A stretch of DNA of 64,000 nt from Ascarosepion bandense (lineage: Eukaryota > Mollusca > Cephalopoda > Sepiida > Sepiidae). The notes under the pieces are model-generated. The model ran no database searches. It saw only the letters and a program-made list of their open reading frames with translations, and was not told the DNA's origin. A program made the translations under genes and the position numbers. The DNA is taken from the NCBI GenBank assembly GCA_037127315.1, contig JBBBDQ010000332.1, positions 315,001-379,000 of the forward strand, given 5' to 3'. Positions 53,771 to 64,000 of the stretch are shown here, one piece after another (the stretch's first letter is position 1; every line of letters starts with the position of its first letter).

Positions 53771-54257
53771 TTGGTTGGTTGTTTTGTTTTTATGGCATAT
53801 CAACCTCGGCGGGTCATTTATTTCCAACTAAATTTTATTTTATTTATTGCTAGTAATACCTTTTTCTTTCAACAATTTATTGCTGTTTTTTTATATAAGT
53901 TTTGTGTCTACTAATACTTTTTTCTTTTCGAGTTTCAAGATTCATTGGGATTTGTTTTTAAGGGCAAGGTCCCCAAGTTCTACCCTTGTTATTTAACCCA
54001 TAACTAGAGAAAAGGGACAGATTAATACCTTTCCCAAGGGTACCAGTGCTTAAGTGAATACAGGGTATTCAACTGGAATTCGAACTCGGCTCACCGATTT
54101 CTCTTTCCGAGCCGATATCCACTGCACCACAACGCACATCCGTCACTAAACGCTTACAGCACCTGGTATTCCCAAGCGTTCCCCCATCTAAGTACTGACC
54201 AGGCTCAGCGTTGCTTAACTTCGGTAAACCGGTGTATTCAACGTGATATGGCCTTAA
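53771..54257 (-). mobile_element. 5S rRNA-tRNA chimeric SINE, full copy B
   Basis: Minus-strand equivalent of 28818-29330, in the same order: 5S-like head (54257-54150), tRNA-like head GATGTGCGTTGTGGTGCAGT with GAGTTCGAATTCCAG, TTCACTTAAGCACTGGTACC, GAACTTGGGGACCTTGCCCT, CCCAATGAATCTTGAAACTC, and the 3' domain AAATGACCCGCCGAGGTTGA ... AAAACAAAACAACCAACCAA. Confidence 0.88.
54150..54257 (-). rRNA. 5S rRNA-like head of SINE copy B
   Basis: 108 bases on the minus strand: GCTTAAGGCCATATCACGTT start, AAGTTAAGCAACGCTGAGCC, GGTCAGTACTTAGATGGG, AACGCTTGGGAATACCAGGT, GCTGTAAGCGT end. About 12 bases are missing near ACCGGTTTACC. Confidence 0.82.
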
Positions 54258-54409
54258 GCAGATGAATGATGAGAAAGAGGAACAAGTTACAGGAGAGTCA
54301 GAGAATTAGTAAGAAAAGGATGAGAATACAGATGTGAAGAGAGATGCATGAGAGTAGAGTGGAAAGGAAGAAGAACATGATACAAGAATTTTTAGGGAAA
54401 AGATACATG

Positions 54410-54600
54410 TCAAGAAGATAACAGATGGCAACTGACTTTGCATTTAAATATTTGGAGATTGTAGCTTTCAGAGAAGCAAGTATACGGGAGGAAATTCCAC
54501 AGGCGGGAGGTGTGAACAGTATAGAAGCTGAGGTTACATTTAATTGGTTTCACTGAAAAAGTGTGGGACCTAGCCGCTAGTCTAGTAGCTTGAATAAATA
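54410..54600 (-). pseudogene. Jockey-type LINE C-terminal fragment
   Basis: Minus strand: ATRLAARSHTFSVKPIKCNL, SFYTVHTSRLWNFLPYTCFS, ESYNLQIFKCKVSCHLLSS. About 63 codons of the C-terminal end, no 3' UTR. Confidence 0.85.
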
Positions 54601-54639
54601 CATGCAGTCGGGACACCAGAGAGCTAAGCTCATCAGAGC

Positions 54640-55530
54640 AGAATCCGTGAAAAATATTTGTATCTTAACGCATATATCAGATAATTTTTTTCACATGTAT
54701 GATATAGTTTGATTTTTTTTTCGACTGAAAAGCGTCAGGGTTATTAGATTATTAAGACAGTTATTTAAACTGTTAAAAAAAATTTTTTTAGGCCAAAACA
54801 GATATATTCTTTACCATAGATGAAAAACACACGGTAGTCAATTTATCAAACCACATTTAATAAAATATATTTGATCATCCAATATACTGCCAAAGATTCG
54901 ATCAATGTAGAGAGATACTGAAAGATATATGAACGTAAGCTTAGAGGTATGTAAGAAATACAGAGTATGAGGATATGTAGGATAGATAACGCTCATCCTT
55001 AGAATTCGCTAAGAAGGAAGTTATACTCAAACAATTTTTTTCCAAGAACCACTAGGTTTGTGGAACTCGTTTCTTCTTGGATAAATTCCTGAGCACTACA
55101 ATCTTCACCTCAAGGGTCTATCTTTGTTTATCCTCCATATCCTAAGAATCTTCACTTCCTACTTCCTCTACTTACGTCCCTATCAAGCACTTCATTTTGT
55201 AACATTCTCACTGGAGTTACTCTTCAGCCTTATAATTTGTGGATTTTGATAAAACATTTTTACGCAATCAAACAAATATAATACGCTAAAAATTTAAAAC
55301 TAGAAAAGGAAATATTTAAATTAAAGCATTTCTTAAAATGTCCTCCATGAAAATGTGCTGGGAGCAAACTTAAGCCGTGACTACTGAAATCATTTACGAC
55401 TTGCTGGTAGTATTTTAGCCATATTTTAGCCATATTTAGCCTTAAAATAAATTACAAAAAATGTCAAATTACCTGAATATAAAAAGTCTTAAAGTTTATT
55501 TTGGATGAAAATAAATTAACCAAAATCAAT
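54640..55530. other. no recognisable feature
   Basis: AT-rich sequence without assigned families. Confidence 0.5.
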
Positions 55531-55534
55531 GCAT

Positions 55535-55858
55535 TGAAACCGATAAAATGTAACCACAATGTCTACTTCAACAGCTTCTTTTCTCGCACTTCCGCCTGTG
55601 GAATTCCCTTCCACATACTTGCTTCCCCGACAGCTACAATTTCCAGGAGTTTAAATGTAAGGTCAATAGACACCTCCTAACACACTAACTCGAATTCTCT
55701 CAAACACTCTTCCCATCTACATCTTTACCAGTCTATCACCCTCCTTCTGACATTTCCTATATCTAACCACTCTTTCTCACCACCTTCCCCTATGTAACCC
55801 CCTGCGCAATAGTGACAGTGAAATTGCCTTGCTTGGGGTGAAATGATTAAAAAAAAGG
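55535..55858 (+). mobile_element. Jockey-type LINE 3' end fragment
   Basis: TGAAACCGATAAAATGTAAC, TGGAATTCCCTTCCACATAC, GGAGTTTAAATGTAAGGTCA, the 3' UTR with CCCTGCGCAATAGTGACAGT and TTGCTTGGGGTGAAATGATT AAAAAAA. It holds the last ~50 codons and the complete UTR. Confidence 0.88.
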
Positions 55859-55859
55859 A

Positions 55860-56630
55860 ATGTTCTCTTGTAACGTTTTGAGAAAAATTTAAAAAAAAAC
55901 AGCAGACGAAAAACTGAAAGAAATCCAGAAACGAGGGTGTTAAATAAAAACAATGAGAATTTATACCAAATGGTATTTAATTACAGAGATAAGATAGATA
56001 ACTTATCAATCTGTTTAAAACTTAAAGATTATCGTAGGTAACGTCATCTCTAAGGTGTCATGGGAAATTGACAAAACGGAATTGAAAAACATATAGTTAA
56101 ATGAAGTATTAAAAGACAAATAAATGAATGTGAGCAAATCGGACAAAAGAAAGGATACTAAGTAGAGCAAAAGGTTGTTCGATTTGTTTCAAAGGGATAG
56201 CAAAGCGCAGTAAGAAATTATCAAATTACACAAGTAGCGATGAGATTTGTTGGTTAGGAATGACATGTGATAAGAAGAGCTGAGGAACGCTAGCATTGGA
56301 CACGCATGGCTGTTGCTAAGCGGATATATACGAAAGTAATTAAAAAAAGTTAGTCAGTTTCCATAGAACACATTTATTTTCATTGATAAAGAACAAATGT
56401 TACTTCTTGGCATAGCCTGCTTCCCTAATCATCGTGATGCACTTCTGGTCTTACTCAACTAGCTTTTCCATCCCTTCGGAAAAAAAAAAGATTTTTGGTT
56501 ATTGGATCGAGTGCTTATTTGGGTACCTAATGCGCGCAAGCTTTATGGTACCCCAAGTCTCAAAGCACTATGGCATGTACAGATCTGTCGCTGATGCCAC
56601 AAATGCTGTGCAAGTGTGGTGATACCGAGC
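55860..56630. other. mostly unassigned; possible transposase end near 56400
   Basis: On the minus strand 56485-56405 reads GMEKLVE-DQKCITMIREAGYAKK, which has the GxxKLVxxxxKCI...GxY pattern at the C-terminus of mariner-like transposases. With no other motif the assignment is weak. Confidence 0.3.
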
Positions 56631-56639
56631 AAAGCAAAG

Positions 56640-57160
56640 GACCGGATGTTTGCACTCTCACGACCAGAAAACAAATGACCAAAACTTGTCGCTGCGCGCC
56701 CCGGCTCCACGCAGATGTTCCGGTTGAAAACTAAAAATTAATTAAATATTAAATTCCAGTTCGTGAGCCTACGCGAACTTTATTTATCGGCCAATGGGAA
56801 GCCCAGAAACAAATACGGATGTGAATTCCCAAATGATCTGCTGCGATCCAAAAAGAAGATATAAAAAACCGATACAGAAAGCATCACCAGACAGACCCAG
56901 ACAGACAAACACAGAGTCGAGAGAGACGAGTGTAATTAGTATCTCCCTTGACCGACGTCAGGCGGCTTACTATTCTCGCCGCGCTTCCCTATCCTTTTCT
57001 TCTTCGCTGTCTCAAATCTACTTACTGATCAAAGGAGAGGATACATCAAAGATATTCCTTACTTACAACGCTCCCACATACCTAAACATTAATTCTCTTT
57101 TCAGCATTTATTGCCATGAACATTTTAACGTCCGTTGGACCCATATTTAAAGGATTCCTT
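56640..57160 (+). promoter_or_regulatory. promoter-like or solo-LTR-like segment
   Basis: A less AT-rich stretch with GGCCAATGGGA (56790) and GATATAAAAAACC (56860) spaced like a CCAAT box and a TATA box, then CAGACAGACCCAGACAGACA and an open frame of 118 codons with no known domain. Either a solo LTR (U3 with TATA) or an unrelated promoter. I see no TG...CA boundaries or flanking duplication, and no downstream gene. Confidence 0.3.
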
Positions 57161-57494
57161 TAATTGTAAAAACCTTAATTAATATGTGTATATATAAAAT
57201 GTTGTTTCTAAACTCAATTTGCTTTTCTTGATTTATAATCTTTTATGACTTATAGTGGGCTATCTACAACGAGGCCAAATTCCGTTAATCTGCAACAACA
57301 GACAACTACCCACCACAAGAACGGACAACTCCGCACTATACAAGCATGATATGTCGGTCTTCCCTGATCATTGCATCTACGCTCTGAATGCGTGTTCCGT
57401 GCGTGGTGTTGATGGGTGACCAGATCGTCTTTAATCCAATACACTTGTCCTTTCCGCTTCAAAGCATTCTAACCACTTATACACCTACCACATT

Positions 57495-59041
57495 CACTCC
57501 TGATCAAAATTTTAAGACCACTTAAAAATCTTTAAAAATAAATATTTTTTTTTACGGATAGATTTTAAACTCCTCCCACTTAAGGTTACCAATACTACAA
57601 TCTAAAAGGTTATGGAAACAAAAAGCTATATTTCAAACATTTTATTTAGAAATTTACATTTTTATAAAATGAGGCGATTTATACATGATCAAAATTATAA
57701 GACCAGAGACAAAAATTCTACGAAATTGTACAAAAAACATTCAACAACCAAATTTAATAATGAGTTCTACCTCCATTGCTTTTGATAACTTCAAAAATTC
57801 TGTCGGGCATGCTAGAAATAAGCGTTTCCATTAAGGTGCGGGGGATGTTGCTCCAGCTTCTGAAGATGGCTTCACGAAGTTCATTTTTTGTTAAATATTG
57901 TTTGCCATTTCGATAAACATCTCTTGTCATCCATCCTCAAACATTTTCAATTGGGTTCAAGTCTGGTGAGCATGCAGGATGTCTCAAGAGATGGACACCA
58001 TTTTCTTGTAGAAAGGCCAAGGTCCGTCTTGCAGCGTGGATTGTAGCATTATTCTGTTGGAATAGCCATCCATCCACACACAAACGATGGCCCTCCATCA
58101 TCAATGATGCTTTTTGTAGCATGCTAACATAACCAGCCGCTGTTTGACAACCCTGCACCACCTGGAGCTCCATCGTCCCTCTGTAAGAAAAGGCACTCCA
58201 TACCATTAGGGACTCTCTACCACTATGACGTGTGCAGAAGATTTCAGGAGGCATGTTTTTGTTATGCCAATATCGTTGGAAGCCAACAGGACCATCTAGA
58301 TTGAATTTTTTCTCATCCGAAAACAGGACTTTCTTCCACTTCTCAACGTCCCAAGTTTGGTATTCACAACCAAACTTTAAGTAGTCCACCTTGTGACGTG
58401 GAAGCAGCCGAGGAATTTGTTTACGCTTTTTATTTACCATGCCTTTTTGTCGGAAGTGTCGTCTGATGGTTACGGGACTGCAGTCAGCATCTGTGACTGC
58501 CTTAATTTGACTAGAAGAAAGTCCTCCGTCTTTCATAACAACCCGTCTTATTCTCCTACTCAATGCAGGAGAAGTTTTTTGGGGCCTACCAAATGATTTT
58601 GCTTTTTCATATTTCTCACTGTTCTTTAGAAAGTTGCAAATCACTGTTTTACTGCGATTTACCTTAGCTGTGATCGCCCGCTGTGACAAACGTTGCTCAT
58701 GGAATTCTATGGAACACTCAACTTTGGTAAGTTTGCTTGCTTTAGGCATGGTAACACCTTTACGCAGTGATTGCTAATCTCTAACTGAACTAAAAACATT
58801 GGAATTACCATAGATCTAACAATTTATACCCCTGGTCTTATAATTTTGATCATGTGTAAATCGCCTCATTTTATAAAAATGTAAATTTCTAAATAAAATA
58901 TTTGGAATGTTGCTTTTTGTTTCCATAACCTTTTAGATTGTAGTATTGGTAACCTTAAGTGGGAGGAGTTTAAAATCTATCTGTAAAAAAAAATTTCTTT
59001 TTAAAGATTTTTAAGTGGTCTTGAATTTTTTATCAGGAGTG
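57495..59041 (-). mobile_element. Tc1-family transposon, complete, with ~210-bp inverted repeats
   Basis: CACTCCTGATCAAAATTTTA at 57495 pairs with the reverse complement of ...TTTTTATCAGGAGTG at 59041; the repeats extend inwards to TTATAAGACCAG/CTGGTCTTATAA (57706 and 58832), about 210 bases with over 90 percent match by eye. TA follows on the right; the left flank reads TT, so one TA copy is mutated. Length 1547 bp. A short inner copy of the end (ATGATCAAAATTATAAGACC) repeats the outer end (TGATCAAAATTTTAAGACC), a direct-repeat pair inside each long inverted repeat, as in the IR/DR layout of Sleeping Beauty-like elements. Confidence 0.93.
57754..58749 (-). pseudogene. Tc1-type transposase, two inactivating lesions
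   Basis: ATG at 58749, in-frame TGA at 57937-57939 (codon 271), and a natural end TAA at 57754-57756, so the undamaged length would be about 331 residues, normal for Tc1. Residues 1-110 hold the paired helix-turn-helix DNA-binding part with the GRPQKTS hinge (54-60). The catalytic DDE domain has FSDEKKF (D145), [10 protein letters not shown] (231-240) and [10 protein letters not shown] (261-270). The second Asp is replaced by Asn (N233); the spacing to E268 is 34 residues, DD34E. The stop stands where Trp follows IENx in relatives. Everything else is open, so the copy died recently. Confidence 0.93.
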
Positions 59042-59044
59042 TAT

Positions 59045-59640
59045 AGATGGCGCATTTTTCACACAGCGCTAACATACGGATATGGATTTTCACAGGTTTG
59101 ATTATCTCTGCCCATAGAACGCACACTACGGTTCGTTGTTTCTCGATCTTGAAATCGCTAAGATCTGCATTTATAGGTCTGACCTCATTGCTACGTGCCA
59201 ATCGACTGAGCGGTATTAATGTAATGATGCAATGTAACGTGTTATGTCCGGATTTAAAGGTGAATGCATTTGAATACATGGTTCTGTTGTCATTTCGCGC
59301 TATCACGCGGTGTGACGTCATAGAACCGCATTGCAAATTTGGGAACTGCATTTGTTATTTTTGGTAACTATTGCTGTTGCCTAGCGGAGTTTTATGTCAA
59401 CACAAAATAAAATCGTCGGTGATGGTGGATGTTATTCTATTCTTTCTGAAGATGGCTCATGTGAGTCGAAAGATTAGAACGAAATTAATAAAAAATTATC
59501 CAAATGTTGGGGAATTTTTGTCTTTATTTTCAACTGAAATGAAAGCCAAAATACGATGTTTAGAACGGCTCATGATTAACCAAAATAGACATTCATTGTC
59601 TCTTATATTTAACAGTATATCAGTATATGTCTGGAAAATT
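59045..59640. mobile_element. Penelope-like 3' regions in inverted orientation
   Basis: From 59268 leftward (minus strand) FKSGHNTLHCI is followed by a tail to 59045. From 59268 rightward (plus) the normal 3' UTR runs: TACATGGTTCTGTTGTCATT, AACACAAAATAAAATCGTCG, then TCTGAAGATGGCTCATGTGA and the terminal piece ATCCAAATGTTGGGGAATTT ... AAATAGACATTCATTGTCTC ... ATTTGCTGCCTCGATACTAT. The left part ends exactly at the Tc1 end (59041), the right part at a TA run (59658-59721). Confidence 0.75.
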
Positions 59641-59654
59641 ATTTGCTGCCTCGA

Positions 59655-59725
<71 letters not shown>

Positions 59726-59739
59726 AACAGGAAATAGGA

Positions 59740-60010
59740 TGTGCGTTGTGGTGCAGTGGATATCGCCTGGGAACGACAAATCAGGGAGCTGATTTCGAAT
59801 TCCAGTTGAATTCCTTGCTTTCACTTACGCACAAATACCCTTGGGAAATGTATTATGGATTAATTAATAGGACAGGTTGGGTTCTATAGCTTTGGTTGGC
59901 AACCAGTCTACCGTAGAAAGCAATGGCAACTTATTGCGGGATAATCTTCTGTCCATTCTTTCGAGACGTGATCGCCCAAAGCGTCTATTACGTATGGCAA
60001 ATAACTATAA
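59740..60010 (+). repeat. tRNA-derived SINE
   Basis: GGATGTGCGTTGTGGTGCAG head, decayed box B GATTTCGAATTCCAG, GGCAACCAGTCTACCGTAGA, and TACGTATGGCAAATAACT end. About 30 bases are missing around the ATTAATCCGTCTC segment. Confidence 0.85.
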
Positions 60011-60049
60011 CAGGTAAATTGTCATCATTTATATATTTAATTTCACGGA

Positions 60050-60835
60050 TGTGCATTGTTTTGTCTTGATTTTCTGGACTCTAGAGTATATTAGTGTCAG
60101 TTTGGCACCGTCAGTGAGAAAAAAGCTACCATGATGCAGTTCACTCCGCCAAAAATTCGGAAACGAGAATGTAATGAGTGTTTCGGTGTCAATCTGAGGA
60201 CACTGAAGAGGATTCGGAAACAATTGGATGATATATTTAGTCAACATCATTATGTTTTAAGAGTTCACTAGTGATGACCACGTTTTGTCGCCATTCATTT
60301 TCCCAAAGTGTTTCAGACTAAACAATTTAGGAGACCTGCATTAAGTGCCCTGATAAAGTAGCACTGCTCTTGGTCAAGAGGGTAGCTGCCGGAAGACCTT
60401 ATGCCTGGTAAAACGACTCTATACCATGCCACACAAGCAGAAGAACCGAGTCATGACAGACAATTTCTTCGACTACATAACCCATTAGATCTGACAACCT
60501 AACTCCTCAGACTGCAACCCACTGGATTAGTATATTTGAGGCGCACTTGACCGAGAGACTAACAAAATGCTTTGTAACATAAAAGATGAACTGAAGGTAA
60601 GTATTATGGCAGCATTCACCAACTTAAACAAGGACACCACTCAGAAGAGTTGCAGGAAATTCCGAAGTAGTCTGGAGGCCTTATTTGAAGCCAATGGCGA
60701 TTTTATTAAATAAATTTACGCTTTAGTTCAAGATATTTTTGAGGAATTTTGTTAATTATATCAGTTAAATTGAAATGTCAGTGTTATTTCTAATTTTGTG
60801 TAATTTAAACAATTTTTCAATCGCGCCCTGTATGC
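60050..60835 (+). pseudogene. DDE transposase relic (IS630/Tc1-mariner group), copy 2
   Basis: FTPPKIRKRECNE (60140), VNLRTLKRIRKQLDD (60195), AAGRPYAW-NDSIPCHTSR (60390), SSDCNPLD-YI-GALDRETNK (60510), MLCNIKDELKVSIMAAFTNLNKD, SCRKFRSSLEALFEANGDFIK then TAA at 60711. The xDSxPCHTSR and SDCNPLDYYIWGA words are the second and third catalytic motifs of this group. Three stops and a shift. The 3' side ends CAATCGCGCCCTGTAT, a probable inverted terminus. Confidence 0.75.
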
Positions 60836-60957
60836 ATTCATAAATACACTCATATGATGTAAATCTTCTATCTTCCCCATCCATATTAACTCTTTAATAA
60901 GCAAACGTATTGTTTTCTACAATCAAATGTAAATCATTTTCATCAAAATTACATTGA

Positions 60958-61020
60958 ACATTGCCTGATGACGACATAAAAGCTTTAAATCTCTAAACAG
61001 AAATTTCCGTGTGGCAATGT
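60958..61020 (+). ncRNA. hammerhead-like motif, decayed relative of 45844-45901
   Basis: ACATTGC CTGATGAC ... TAAACAG ... GCAATGT. The 7-bp stem I and CTGATGA are unchanged, but GAAA reads TAAA, stem II has a 7-base insertion and the base before the cut is G, which the NUH rule excludes. Inactive. Confidence 0.65.
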
Positions 61021-61046
61021 AAATTAAATTAATTTTAGATAACAAA

Positions 61047-61086
<40 letters not shown>
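61047..61086. repeat. (TA)n microsatellite
   Basis: Further TA run at 61459-61504, followed by a GGGGGGAGGGG stretch. Between and after them (61090-61860) nothing is recognised. Confidence 0.95.
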
Positions 61087-61087
<1 letters not shown>

Positions 61088-61451
61088 GTTATTTCTTTTA
61101 CTTTTTCCCCGTCGACCCACCACTTCTTATTCCTGTGATACGTTTAATTTTTAATTTTTGATTCTGTGATACAAACGAAATCTAAAAGTCTTCTAATATC
61201 GAGTCATGAATTTCGATATCTGACCCTTTTTTATGTCTGGACGACAAATTTTAAAGCATGTTTCTTTCTTAGTCGGCTCCCACTACATACACTTTTTTTT
61301 AACTTGCTGTGTATGGATATGTTTTTGGACTTCTTCTGGTATCTAAATTTTGTGATAAATTTGAATTAATAAATTTTTGTTCTTGATCATTTCTGATGAA
61401 GCGAGAATTTTCTCACTGAAATAGCTTTTCAAAAAAATACAAAGTTCAGAA

Positions 61452-61506
<55 letters not shown>

Positions 61507-61861
61507 GGGGAGGGGAATGATTTTGTACAAAAGCAGATAAAATGAAGAAAAAATGATGGAAAATTGGAAAAGAGAAAGACAAGCGGACAATTCAGCTCGA
61601 AGTATTTTTTTAAGGAATTTAAATTTTTTATCAACAGTTTCATATTATGTTTTTGTAAAAGGATCATAATTTACTGGATAAGAACAAACTAGTAAAATTA
61701 GTGGTAATAATATTAGATGAAGAAGCTGAAGAAGATGAGGGATAGTAATAATATTCATGATGATGATTACAATAAATTAAGACAAAAAAGTTGATTATTA
61801 TATTGATGACCTAAAATGTTATAAAGAAAAATATGATAAAAGTTACCGATTCTTTTTTTTG

Positions 61862-62340
61862 CGTTTTTTTTTTAATCATTTCACCCCAAGCAAGGACATT
61901 CCACTGCCAATATTGCGCTTAGGGCTACATGGGGGTAAGGTAAATAGAAAGAGTGGTTAGATATAGGAAATGTCAGAAGGGGGGTGATAGATAGTTGGGA
62001 GGATAGGAAGAGTGTTTGAAAGAATGGCAGCGAGTTAGTTTGTTAGGAGGTGTCTATTGACCTTACATTTAAACTCCTGGAGATTGTAGCCGTCGTGGAA
62101 GCAGTCATGTGGAAGAGAATTCCACAGTCGGGAAGTGCGAGAAAAGAAGCTATTGGAGTAGAAGTTGCGGTTGCATTTTATCGGTTTCACTGTAAAAGGG
62201 TGGGATCTAGTTGCTAATCTAGTATCTCGTGCAAATTCGAACCTAGGGGGCACCAGTGATCTAAGTCATCGGAGCAGAAGCCGTGAAAGTATTTATAGAA
62301 GAGACACAGGGAAGCCACGTCGCGCCGGTGAGAGAGAGAC
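61862..62340 (-). pseudogene. Jockey-type LINE 3' part
   Basis: Minus strand: SHRRDVASLCLFYKYFHGFC, SD-DLDHWCPLGSNLHEILD then in frame [71 protein letters not shown] and stop at 62035; 3' UTR CATGTAGCCCTAAGCGCAAT and CCTTGCTTGGGGTGAAATGA then A's. A shift near 62255. Confidence 0.87.
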
Positions 62341-62444
62341 TTATCAACTTTTTCCAAGTTATTCAAAGACAGAAAATATTTTTATATTTTAAGAATATTT
62401 TAAAAAATAGTAATGATTTAGTTACACAAGTCTTACTAATTAAT

Positions 62445-62838
62445 TCATACACGGGAGGAGAAGATATAGAATCATGTCTCTCCCAAGATTATTTGCTCGC
62501 AAATGAATATAAGGAACCCAACTGGAATTGAAACTCTGCTGTCCGATTGACAATTCCTAGCCATTATCCATTACACTAACCGAACATACAACCTTAAATC
62601 ACGTAGTATTCCGAAGTGGGCATCCATCAAAGTACTGGCCAGATATGACTTTGCTTAACATCGGTGATCATACGGAAACCTGTTTTTCAACGTGATGCGG
62701 CCATAAACCGTAACTCACACACGTCCAAAGTTACAGCACCTGGTATTCACAAGTGGTCACCCATCTATGTACTGACCAAGCTCGACATTGCTTAACTTCG
62801 ATGATCGTACAGCAAACGGTTTTTCAACGTGATGTGGC
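62445..62838 (-). mobile_element. chimeric SINE with two tandem 5S-like heads and a second tRNA-like type
   Basis: Minus strand: 5S-like unit (62838-62716: ACGCCACATCACGTTGAAAA, AAGTTAAGCAATGTCGAGCT, GGGTGACCACTTGTGAATAC CAGGTGCTGTAA), a second 5S-like unit (62710-62590: TATGGCCGCATCACGTTGAA, GTTAAGCAAAGTCATATC), then a tRNA-like block GGTTAGTGTAATGGATAATG with box B AGTTTCAATTCCAG (62575-62515) and the body TTCATTTGCGAGCAAATAAT CTTGGGAGAG. The tRNA part differs from the main SINE but matches the relic at 19658-19790. Confidence 0.8.
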
Positions 62839-62839
62839 G

Positions 62840-63442
62840 TTATACAAAGGAAAATAAGAAGAAGCGCAACCATACGAAAGAAAAATGATACGAAAAAATA
62901 AATAAAAAAAAGAAAAAAGTTAAGAAATTTTGATGAAGATATTCAATAATTTTGAGCTCAAATAGTAGAAAAACTGCACACACCCCGCCCTTGTTTATCC
63001 GTCTGCCAAAAATGACAGTTGATCTAATTCCAGAGAAATCCGAGAACTCTCGACCACCCTCAAAAAGAAAAAAAAGAAAGAAAGAAAGAAAGCAAAAGAA
63101 TTTTAAGTGCGTATCCGGATTCCTGTTATTGAATAAGATTCTTGGTGAAAAATTCCAAATTCCGGAATGCAAATATATATATAGCAGCTATCTTGTTGTT
63201 GAGCATAAACATCGACAAAGGTCATTATGAATGGCACTTGTACGCTAAATGGAGGTGGCTTCTTTGATTGGACAAACTGTTAAAATTTATGGCACAATGT
63301 TGGTAAACATGAGAAACAATATTTGTTGTCATTAGATCTATTTTTGTGAACTGTTTGCATCTCTTTTTAACCCACTATATAACTTGCCAAATTTTCCACA
63401 AGTGTGACATAAATAGTCAGACACAAACTTTTTCGTCAATGC

Positions 63443-63492
<50 letters not shown>

Positions 63493-63704
63493 TCTATGTT
63501 AAGTTGGTGATCGTATCATATTTCGGCTCATATGTTTTTGAGTTTGAATTTTAATCGCAAAATCGAGAACCTATGCGTCGATAGCAGATGAAAAGATATC
63601 GGTAATCCAAATCTCATCCACAATATCCCCATATTTAAACCCTCATTGAAACAGATTTTTAAAGTCTAGGACCAAAATTTGCTACAAGTTGAAAGATACA
63701 TGAC

Positions 63705-63750
<46 letters not shown>
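62840..63750. other. no recognisable gene
   Basis: A-rich to 63110; TA runs at 63438-63489 and 63709-63753. Nothing assigned between. Confidence 0.5.
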
Positions 63751-63753
<3 letters not shown>

Positions 63754-63756
<3 letters not shown>

Positions 63757-64000
63757 AGTCAACCATCCGTCCGTGCATGGAGTACTGCTGCCATTTATGG
63801 TCAGGCGCCTCTGCCGTTCTCCTCAGTGTTCTCGACAGGCTCCAAAGAAGAGTCTGTAATGTGATAGGTACTGATCTGGCGGCTCGTCTGCAGCCACTTC
63901 CCCACCGTCGAAATGTGGCCTCCCTTTGTCTGTTCTATAAATACTTTTATGGCTTCTTCTCGGATGAACTTAAGTCACTGGTGCCTCCTCAACAGGTGTT
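63754..64000 (+). pseudogene. Jockey-type LINE fragment, open frame running off the window
   Basis: KSTIRPCMEYCCHLWSGASA, VLLSVLDRLQRRVCNVIGTD, LAARLQPLPHRRNVASLCLF, YKYFYGFFSDELKSLVPP, uninterrupted for 82 codons to the window end. It starts right after a TA run, so it is 5'-truncated at the repeat. Sequence differs clearly from the other copies, indicating a different subfamily, perhaps younger. Confidence 0.87.

Noticed and set aside
61385..61435. CTGATGA with GAGA-TTTT-TCTC hairpin and GAAA
   Set aside because: A stem II with one mismatch and the core are present, but I find no convincing stem I or cleavage triplet; not listed as a hammerhead.

Overview
Organism and general character. 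This is animal nuclear DNA in which I find no intact host gene, only repeats and unrecognised intergenic sequence. It is AT-rich and packed with microsatellites (TA, GATA/TATC, GAA/TTC, GT) and decayed transposons. A dominant tRNA-derived SINE of about 300 bp, Jockey/CR1-type and RTE/BovB-type LINEs, Penelope-like elements, Tc1/mariner fossils and Helitrons together suggest a mollusc, most likely a coleoid cephalopod such as an octopus. The genus is an inference from repeat style and from a 5.8S-like stretch that resembles molluscan 5.8S.

Layout. 0-6 kb: SINE and RTE fragments, a mariner C-terminus, a minisatellite, a perfect 31-bp palindrome, then the longest LINE copy (Jockey/CR1 type, reverse transcriptase with YADD) followed by an inverted repeat carrying two facing hammerhead-like sequences. 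6-15 kb: LINE/SINE scraps, a Helitron, an RTE copy, a SINE with clear target-site duplications, and a tRNA-promoter plus hammerhead repeat. 15-22 kb: pieces of a second LINE, SINEs, 5S rRNA-derived sequences, and a SINE headed by 5.8S rRNA that interrupts a LINE copy. 22-29 kb: a large inverted duplication (arms about 1.6 kb) around GATA arrays, then a 5S-tRNA chimeric SINE. 29-37 kb: a full-length mariner fossil, a TTAA-flanked MITE, and a second tRNA-hammerhead repeat. 36-46 kb: three Helitrons, a Penelope-like element with a GIY-YIG domain, a decayed LINE, and an isolated hammerhead. 46-64 kb: two relics of one DDE transposon family, a LINE nested in a Penelope-like element, more 5S-tRNA SINEs, a complete but dead Tc1 element with about 210-bp inverted repeats, and LINE 3' ends, one running off the window.

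How the parts work together. Most pieces are selfish elements at different decay stages. Three themes stand out. (1) Hammerhead self-cleaving RNA motifs occur in several repeat families; those at 14.6 kb and 34.3 kb have complete cores, closed stems and a Pol III-like tRNA promoter in the same ~300-bp unit. (2) SINEs have fused heads: 5S rRNA + tRNA at five or more loci, and 5.8S rRNA + tRNA at one. (3) LINE 3' tails recur on other elements (a Jockey-type tail on the 5.8S/tRNA SINE; GAA tails seeded by RTE copies). Coordinates of repeat edges are usually good to within about 10-20 bases; all identifications were made by reading, without database searches.
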